Positions 56,892 to 64,000 of a stretch of 64,000 bases of DNA are shown here, one piece after another. The notes beneath the pieces were generated by a model. That model had not been told where the DNA came from, did not search any database, and saw nothing but the letters and a program-made list of their open reading frames with translations. Source of the stretch: Corydoras sp. C115 (Eukaryota; Chordata; Actinopteri; Siluriformes; Callichthyidae); NCBI GenBank assembly GCA_019802505.1, contig JAFMOC010000002.1:6184501-6248500 (forward strand), written 5' to 3'. The first letter of the stretch is position 1, and the number at the start of each line of letters is the position of its first letter. A program made the translations under genes and the position numbers.

Positions 56892-57262
56892 CGCTCATTC
56901 CGTAATTTCACCACACGATGGCGCTAGGCCACTGCCTTTATGCTCAATGAAGTCTTCGATCGATTTATTTTTAAGTAATTTTTATCATGGGGATCACCAC
57001 AAAACGTTATTTATCATGGGGATCACCACAAAACGTTATTAACAAGATATAACAGCTGTTTAACTGAATATTTAAGTAGACCAGTCTAAGCAACGGTGCC
57101 ATATTTTCTCTGACTGTTTCATAAGAAACTTGTAATTATTTCTTATCTTAAACGTCATCATTTACTAATTAATAACATTATAAAATGCTTTTTTTCATAT
57201 TGTAAAGCAAAATTATTTTGTCAAAACACATTTATGTGACCATTATTTCTCTATTTCCCTAG
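56891..57262. other. spacer upstream of segment B
   Basis: Contains a short tandem duplication of 'ttatcatggggatcaccaca' plus 'aaacgttatt' (56983-57010, 57010-57040). Otherwise AT-rich. Confidence 0.5.
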
Positions 57263-57346
57263 GTCAACTTCGAACAGTGTGCAGCCAAGACAGTGTCTGT
57301 ACTAATGAAGGTCAAAACATTCATTGAAGACCAACAGCTTGGCTAA
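57263..57346 (+). CDS. orphan terminal-exon-like segment B (27 codons plus stop)
   Basis: Acceptor 'ctctatttccctag', then phase-0 coding VNFEQCAAKTVSVLMKVK and TFIEDQQLG, then TAA. A poly-A signal AATAAA follows at 57898-57903. The peptide looks protein-like (amphipathic helix pattern) but I do not recognise a family. Together with segment A and the donor within the last macc1 exon it could be an alternative macc1 C-terminus; it could also be the last exon of an unrelated gene. Confidence 0.35.
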   Translation, partial: VNFEQCAAKTVSVLMKVKTFIEDQQLG

Positions 57347-57369
57347 ACCTTGAATCTTCTCTTTACTAC

Positions 57370-57870
57370 ACTTCAAGCTATTAAGTGCCACAAGTATTGG
57401 GATACCTACACATTACCCATAAAAGCTAAAATGACATCTCATTTCAGGTTAGCTTCCACTCTCTTTCCAACTATAACAGCTTTCAGTCTTTTGTGTATTA
57501 TTAATACAAAATTTTGAAGTGTTTCTGTGGGATTATTTGCCTATTAATCCAGTAGATGTTGGATGAGAGATAGAGAGAGAGAGAGCATAGCCTACATTTT
57601 CAATTCTAGTTCATTTTAAAGATGCTCAGTAAGGTTGAGATCAGGGCTTTGTGTAGATCAGTGATGTCCTTTCAAACCAAACACACCCAAACATGTCTCA
57701 AGGGACTTTGCACTGGCTACAGTCATACTGGAACAACTAAGAATATTTTTAAACTGTTTACAAAAGTTGGAAGCGTGCACTCATCTAAAATTAATGGCAA
57801 TATTATGCCTTATATCCAGGAGTGTTACAAATGTGGAAATTCTTGATTAAGGGACATTAAAAAAATTGAC
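57370..57870 (-). pseudogene. Tc1/mariner-like relic
   Basis: 'cacaagtattgggatacc' end, 'ccaactataacagctttcag', 'ggttgagatcagggctttgt' and 'cagtcatactggaaca' follow, in antisense, the common fish family also seen at 4330-4745. No frame survives. Confidence 0.55.
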
Positions 57871-57903
57871 CAAAAGTTAATGGAAATTCCCTCACAAAAT
57901 AAA

Positions 57904-58205
57904 TAAAAGAAACAAAACAAAAAAATGGTGCATACTGATCCATCCCTGTTGCTGTTGCATCTCAAGAAAAATAAAATGTATCTAAAGCATTGTCCCAGCA
58001 CTGATGCTCAGGAAGTCTGAGCTTTTAAATGCTCAGTTTTAAAAAACCCGTAATTGGCTTCAGATATATGCCCTGGAGAAATGAATCACAGATGCATCAG
58101 AAACTAATTGTCATGGCAAAGAGTTGCACTATGAGGCTACAATACATGTAGCTAGAGCAAAAAAGCCTCTAGCTATAGATGTCACTTTACTCAGACAGTA
58201 TATTA
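57904..58205. other. spacer, nothing recognised
   Basis: AT-rich, no exon or repeat family seen. Confidence 0.4.
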
Positions 58206-58212
58206 TAGTTTA

Positions 58213-58351
58213 TTCATTCATTCATTCATTATCTTCCGCTTTATCCTCTATTAGGGTCGCGGGGGGGGGGTTCCCCATGCCCATCCAGGGGAGAACGTTT
58301 CGGGCGCTGGGCAGATACACCCAGGACAGGACGCCAATCCATCGCTGGGCA
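58213..58351 (-). repeat. truncated SINE with target-site duplication
   Basis: (ATTC)n tail to 'ccatcgctgggc'. Flanked by ATTATAGTTTATT before and after, marking a real retroposition of a 5'-truncated copy. Confidence 0.9.
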
Positions 58352-59629
58352 TTATAGTTTATTGTAAACACTAAATAAAGCATTGGCATTTTTGGCTGTG
58401 CACAGAACATGTTCTTTATCTGCAGTAGATTTCTTCAAACTAACAACATTCTATGCGCTTCCACTAGACTCAATGCTCTGACAGCAGTATTGTAAGCTAG
58501 CTACAAATCACAGTTATGAACTATATGAACAGAAGCATTCCTGCATCCTCTAGAGTCTTTCCTTTACTGCCAAGATGTATGCTTGAGACAAGTAATCACT
58601 TAGCTTGCCAATTAATAAGCTTTATAATTTAACCGCTCTTGAAAAAATATCCCACAGTACAAATTTATCTTCCATATTTAATTTTACAATATTGTAAATA
58701 TAAATTGATTTAAAAGTCCAACATTTAAATCAATCAAAAAGTAAACCTACGTATACTTTCTCTTGTCTTGGATTCTTTACAAAAAATTAAATACATACTA
58801 TTTTTTGTTTAACATGTGGAATTGTCCTGGCTTTTTACACTTCATTTTGGTTAGTTAATGAAGTGTAGTTTCTAGAATGGCACTTATACTGAGAAGTTAA
58901 TTTATGTTTATGCTATTTACTGATTATAAACCGTATATTGTACGTCTGTAATATCAATTTCACTAACAAATACTCTATCACAATATGCTCACATTTGCTT
59001 TTAAAAGCAGTCCATGACATGTTTTTGTTGGTTCATTTCCTTCTCTCTCTTTTTTCAGTGTTTTGTGTTCTGGCTACTCATTGTAAGTTGGATTCTGAAT
59101 CATCTACTGAATCATCTTAGTGAAGTTTTTGTGACTCATTCTTGGCTTTTTTCAGGAATGATTTGTGTTAAACTGTAAAATAGTTTTTTGTTTCTCCTGA
59201 ACCTTTGCATTACAAATTGTAAAGCAATACTCTATGTCAAACCATTAAGTATGAAAGATTATTTTTAAATTCTTATTTGATTGAAACTTACACACATCAT
59301 GCAAGAATTTCTTATTCCTTGAAAATGTTACTTATCTGGAAGTAGGTTAGAAAGTAATATTCATTAACAGCATGTATTATAGAATTAGTCATTTTACACA
59401 CATATTATCACTAAAACCTTTTTAAGCCTTATCACAGTAGACCAATAGATGCTTGTTTTGCCAAAACAAAAATGCGTGCTAGAAATGAAATGAAAAAAAA
59501 AAATTCTGATGGGGATGTTGCGAGAAACGAGAGATACACCAACCACCTGATTCCACAGACAGCCTTTAGCCTCCAATAGCCAACAGTGGTTTAGAATCTT
59601 ATGGCTCACCGCTAATTCTTCCTTTCAGC
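58352..59629. other. spacer, nothing recognised
   Basis: AT-rich. Short open frames (58938-59120, 59394-59609) show no family resemblance. Confidence 0.45.
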
Positions 59630-60350
59630 AAGACCGTCTAGACTGGCTGCGCTCTGTTGCCAGGTGGAAAAGTATGGCACCAAAAAAGCAGCCAGCACCC
59701 TTCAAAACAATCAATCAAATCAATTCAAACATATTTCATGTTCTTCAGATGCTTCCACTGTTGTGTCAAAGTAAATGTGTCAGATTACCAATAGTTATTT
59801 TTAGTGCTATAGTGTTTAGAGGCAGTCCTTGGGAAGACACTAGCATTGACCCAGTCTCATTCCTATCCACTGCCCGGCATTACTGTGGGCTATTAAGGTC
59901 TATGCACCCATTTAGACTTTCCTAGCATCTCACCTCACCCTTGATTTCGTGATGGAGCTGCCACCATCTTCCAGCATGCTGGTCCTCATAGATCAATTCA
60001 ACAAGGCTCGTGAGTTTGTAACCTTGTCCAAATTGCCCACAATGCCAAAAAGACTTTGTCTTTCCTTGTCCAACATGTGGTCATGCCTAAAGGAGGCCGC
60101 AGTAAGTGGTCTCTGACTACAACCCCTTAATTCACCAGCAGGTATTTTGCAAGCCTTGCAAGGTATTCTGCCAGTTGTTGGAGGCCACAGCTAGTTTATT
60201 GTCAGGCTTTTATCAGGAATTCAACAGCCAAACTAAACAGATTATTCAATATCAGAGTTGTATGCACAGGTGTGTGAACATTCTGGACCATGAACTCTGG
60301 GAGTTCTGGTGCAATGGGTCACAGATTTGGTATGGCTGAGGGCAAAATGT
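59630..60350 (+). pseudogene. Ty3/gypsy retrotransposon integrase relic
   Basis: Broken frames read 'VLIDQFNKAREFVTLSKLPT' and later 'CQLLEATASLLSGFYQEFNS' and 'HELWEFW'. These follow the integrase core of fish Ty3/gypsy elements (D..FSK..HFV.LPKLP; LLGA..SLSSGFHPQ.NGQ). No LTRs or protease/RT are seen. An old LTR-retrotransposon fragment. Confidence 0.6.
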
Positions 60351-60370
60351 TCAGGCAGGAGAGATACGGA

Positions 60371-60620
60371 TTCCAGCATAAATATTCAACCCCCTTTGCA
60401 TTTTTCATGTTTTGTTGACTCACAACCTGGAAATAAAATGAATTATTTAAAGGTTTGGATAAATTTAGAGGACATGTCTACAATTTTGATAACGAATAAA
60501 CAAGAAAACATAATAACAAGAAGACTTTAATGTGCAAAAAGTTTTACCCACCTAATGCCAGTTGTCACAGGTCGATGCAAATACAAAATAGCTATGCCAA
60601 AATCTAATTGATACAAATAG
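60371..60620. mobile_element. Tc1-like terminal repeat / MITE-like fragment
   Basis: 'attcaaccccctttgcattt' and 'ttcatgttttgttgactcac' then 'aacctggaaataaaatg' is the end sequence of a common fish Tc1 family. No transposase follows. Confidence 0.55.
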
Positions 60621-60651
60621 TGTAACTTTAAAGAAAATAGTATTTTTAAAA

Positions 60652-60653
<2 letters not shown>

Positions 60654-60697
<44 letters not shown>
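60654..60697. repeat. (GT)n microsatellite
   Basis: About 21 GT units. Confidence 0.97.
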
Positions 60698-60699
60698 AT

Positions 60700-61085
60700 A
60701 TGTCTATTTTCTCCTTTTTTCTCTGTCCTGAGTATCCAGTTCTTTCACCCCTACCATTTGCATCTTTTCCCTCTCAAGCATAAACCTCCTTTTTGGCCTC
60801 TCTGCCCTTCTCCCGCGTGGTGGCTTGCTCCTCAGCATCCTTCTGCCAGTATAAAACTTATATTGCATAAGCCAAAACCAACTCAATCTTGCCTTTAACT
60901 GTGTCTCTAAAATATCTAACCCGTGTCTTCTCTTTAGTACAGTCATTCCTAAACTTGTCCATTCTCTTCATTTCTATTTCCTCATTCACTTTCTTCACCT
61001 CAACCCATTGTAACTTATACTTGCAAGGCTTGCAAAATGGAATCAGTCTTTATCTTGCTAACCTCATACTAACCTCATTTCTATT
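60700..61085 (-). pseudogene. LINE polyprotein C-terminal relic
   Basis: The minus strand reads 'GRRMLRSKPPRGRRAERP' and 'KRRFMLEREKMQMVGVKE', matching the 'GRRMLxMELPGxRxRGRPKRRFMD..KEDM..VGV' end of a widespread fish non-LTR element. Upstream (61085-60950) is diverged RT-type sequence. The same family as the scrap at 54990-55125. Confidence 0.65.
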
Positions 61086-61926
61086 TAAGCTTTACTTATA
61101 AGCTTTATTTATTAAACATTCACAGACTCATTTATTAATTAATTTATTAATCATTCACAGAATGCTTATTTTAGTTAATATTTAGTAATCTACATAGTTA
61201 ATATTATAAGATAATTTACCTAGTTAAGTTCTAATGGTAAGTTCTACTGTGTTTGATGGAAATTGGATGAGGAACAGGCCTTCCCAACAAGCTTTGCTGA
61301 CATTACTGTACCCCGTACTGCCAGCTCCTACTGTAATGGACAAAACACATGGGCAGAACGGTTAGAAACACAGTGAATGGTGTGTGGCTAGTAGAAGAGA
61401 GCCAGATTGAATATTTGTTTAATGGATCATTAAATAACTAAAAATGTAGGTGATGTATAGTTTGTATAATCTATTTGTACAGTCTAGTAGATCTCATATA
61501 GAATCTTTTTGTTTTTTGCTTCCTATTTTATAACTAACAAGTTGCAAAAACTGTATTATTTTTATTTTGAGATAATGTGATGAAAATTTGTCTGTATGCA
61601 AACTCAACCCAAAAAATAAATTATCCATCCTAGAATTGAACCCACAATCTACTAGATCTGAGGTGAGACTGCTATTTTCTATGCCACCAAAGCCTTAATA
61701 TTAATTAATTAAATAATTAATTAAATATTGCTTAATTTGACAATGTATTATCATGCTTTATCACTGTAGTTCAGGTTAAAAAAAGCTCATTGAACATTGC
61801 AAATGACAACTATGCATTACAATGCTGAAAGAAAATGACGGTAGCTTTTTGACAAAATTAGTCAGCTACACACTTTGACCTTCTTAATTCCCTGCAGATG
61901 GTTGCTGATAAGCATGGCCTGCAGGT

Positions 61927-61987
<61 letters not shown>

Positions 61988-62439
61988 CACACACTTAGTT
62001 GAGCTGCACTAGTAGTCAAAACTTTTACCTTTAATTTAAAACATAAAACAAATAAACATTTAAACAAGAAAAAATTTGGAATTATTTTGTTGGGGAAAAA
62101 AATCTATATTTAAAGTAGTCACAGCTTGCAGCTATAACTAAACACAATAAAGACATTGTGTCTACTATAGAATTAAGAAAGTCTTTTCGAATGTTGTTGC
62201 AGATGTTTCTACACAGATGTTTCTTTTTCCTTTATGTCCAATTCATCTCTAACAAGTTATATGTAATTGATGTCTTGGGGCCATTCCATTCTCAGAAGCC
62301 TACAACCATGTTCTTATCTTTTATGGTCATTCTAACATAACCTAGAATGTTTGTATGTTTTGAGTCATTATGTTTCTATTAAAGAAACCCCTAAAAATTT
62401 GCTTATAAATCAAGTAGTTCCAATCCTGTTTGGCTGAGC
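61086..62439. other. spacer with (CA)n array
   Basis: AT-rich, with a (CA)n microsatellite at 61926-61980. No exon recognised. Confidence 0.45.
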
Positions 62440-62960
62440 CATTTGTCCAGCCGTGACATTATTGACAATAATGCACACCTCTGACCACTTCACATTTGTA
62501 TTGTGTCCAATGACTGTGCTGACCTGTGCCAATCAGGCATGACAAGCTGCAACTGTGTCTATTTTAATGGCGCATTGTGTGAGCCACCTGTCGGACCGTT
62601 TTAAGGCTTCCATGCTGCCACACTCTGCGATAACCCTCTTTAAATTGCCTGTGAATGCTCTACTTCTTTTTTCCCTCCTATCCGATAGTGTTGGTTAGCA
62701 AGATAAATCTTTTTTTGGGGCGACACATTAATTTTTTTAATCTTTTTTTTTAGACAGGACACCTTTGTTCCTTAAGCATTTCTCCTCAATCACGATAGTT
62801 CCTGAGGGCGCACTCACTCGTTTGGAGCACAGTCGCTGTCGAATGAGTATGTGGCCATGTTCTTACTCTGCCTGTTTGTCTGTCTGTCAAGACAGGCTCT
62901 GTTTTTAACTCCTCCCAAGTGCCAGAGCTCTGAAGAGTGTGTGTACTACTGATTCAGCAC
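62440..62960. promoter_or_regulatory. candidate conserved non-coding block
   Basis: Complex, balanced sequence with no open frame at 62440-62680 ('gagccatttgtccagccgtg', 'gacaataatgcacacctctg', 'gtctattttaatggcgcatt') and a second part at 62760-62950. Composition and absence of repeats suggest a regulatory element, but conservation cannot be shown from one sequence. Confidence 0.35.
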
Positions 62961-63065
62961 ATTAGGAACCATGGTCACTCAAACAGAGATTATTTCCCTG
63001 TTGGTGTACAGTACTTACCAAATTACAGATACTTGTAATATTTATATGTAAATAAATGCATATTA

Positions 63066-63207
63066 ACCCAGCGATAGTTTGGTGCCCTGTTCTGGGTGTA
63101 TCTGCCCAGCGCCCGAAACGTTCTCCCCTGGATGGGCATGGGGAACCCCCCCCTTCCCCCTGACCTTAATATAGGATAAAGCGGAAGATAATGAATGAAT
63201 GAATAAA
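63066..63207 (+). repeat. truncated SINE with target-site duplication
   Basis: From 'cccagcgatagtttggtgcc' to 'gcggaagataatgaatgaat'. The flanks AATAAATGCATATTA (63051-63065 and about 63201-63215) are identical, a clear target-site duplication. Confidence 0.92.
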
Positions 63208-63215
63208 TGCATATT

Positions 63216-63623
63216 ACATCTTCTGACTCTTTCCCCGGTAGGTGTACATAAATCCACTGACATAAGCTTTCGTATGTATTGTCTCCACCCCCCCCCCTGT
63301 TGTATGCTTAGAACTAAGGTCTTGCCACAATGTCATTCTTTATGGCAGGGATGTTTTAAGCAACTGTAGTATAATGGTTAACATTTCAATATGTATTTAT
63401 CTATTCACTCATGACTTGATAATAATTATTTCCTAAGTTTTTGGAGTTTTTGATTAACTACATATGCCATTAATCAAATACTTGCTTGGAATTCATCTGG
63501 CCCTTTGACATAGACACCCCCTTTTTATAGACAGTACAATGCTTAAAGATTTATGTCATGTTTTTCTCCAATTTTTCTCCAATTTCCAGACAGACTGTGA
63601 TTCTCTTTTAGATGAAGTCTGGA
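63216..63623. other. spacer, nothing recognised
   Basis: Contains a poly-C run (63287-63298) and unassigned AT-rich sequence. Confidence 0.45.
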
Positions 63624-63736
<113 letters not shown>

Positions 63737-64000
63737 AATAGTAGTAGTAGTAGTAGTACAATTAGTATTATTATTGTTGTTTAGACTTTTAAACACTAAT
63801 ATTATTGGTTAAACATTGGTTTATTGCAGTAGCTAATTATACAAGTGCTTGTTGTTGCATTCTAATATTTTTAGAATATATATAGTCTATTGAAGAAAAA
63901 TCTGTACATTGCTGTGATTTTTTTAATTGTGTATATGTTGTGTGTTTGTTGTTGCTTTCTCCTACAATAAAGTAATGAAGGTCGAAATGTTTTGTTCACA
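63737..64000. other. window end, nothing recognised
   Basis: AT-rich with an AATAAA at 63966-63971. No exon assigned. Confidence 0.4.

Overview
This is a vertebrate nuclear window, almost certainly from a ray-finned (teleost) fish. Genes have many short exons with GT-AG introns. The DNA is AT-rich and full of (CA)n/(TA)n microsatellites, Tc1-like transposons, LINE fragments and fish-type tRNA-derived SINEs. The repeats fit an otophysan (catfish-like) genome, but the species cannot be fixed from sequence alone.

Three protein-coding genes are well supported. (1) sp8 (+, 10.3-12.05 kb) encodes a Sp/buttonhead zinc-finger transcription factor. A 7-codon first exon (ending MATSLLG) joins a large second exon, giving about 457 residues. 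(2) abcb5 (-, 31.1-18.0 kb) encodes a full-size ABC transporter. I reconstructed 28 coding exons with consistent splice phases, giving about 1325 residues with both nucleotide-binding domains intact, plus a 5' non-coding exon and a TATA box near 33.07 kb. (3) macc1 (+, 41.2-51.8 kb) encodes a ZU5/SH3/death-domain protein of the SH3BP4 family in four coding exons, about 849 residues. A CpG-bearing promoter with two ZNF143-like motifs lies near 38.3 kb. Order and orientation (sp8 and abcb5 convergent, macc1 divergent from abcb5) match human 7p21 as I know it, except that ITGB8, which lies between ABCB5 and MACC1 in mammals, is not seen.

Layout: 0-10 kb is the sp8 upstream region (SINEs, Tc1 relics, microsatellites and several blocks of complex sequence that could be regulatory). 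12-18 kb is the sp8 3' UTR and AT-rich DNA. 18-33 kb is abcb5. 33-38 kb is a gene-poor spacer holding the divergent abcb5/macc1 promoters. 38-52 kb is macc1, whose introns hold a decayed L1-like LINE and a young, nearly intact Tc1-like transposon. 52-64 kb is mainly repeats (LINE 3' ends, Ty3/gypsy integrase relic, SINEs, a palindromic ATT/AAT repeat). It also holds two orphan exon-like segments (53.06 and 57.26 kb) that are in phase with a cryptic donor inside the last macc1 exon and may form an alternative 3' end.

I saw no CRISPR array, operon, phage or other prokaryote-type system. The most worthwhile leads are the possible alternative macc1 terminus, the paired ZNF143 motifs, the candidate regulatory block in the last abcb5 intron, and the recent Tc1 copy that differs from an open transposase by one base in a homopolymer.
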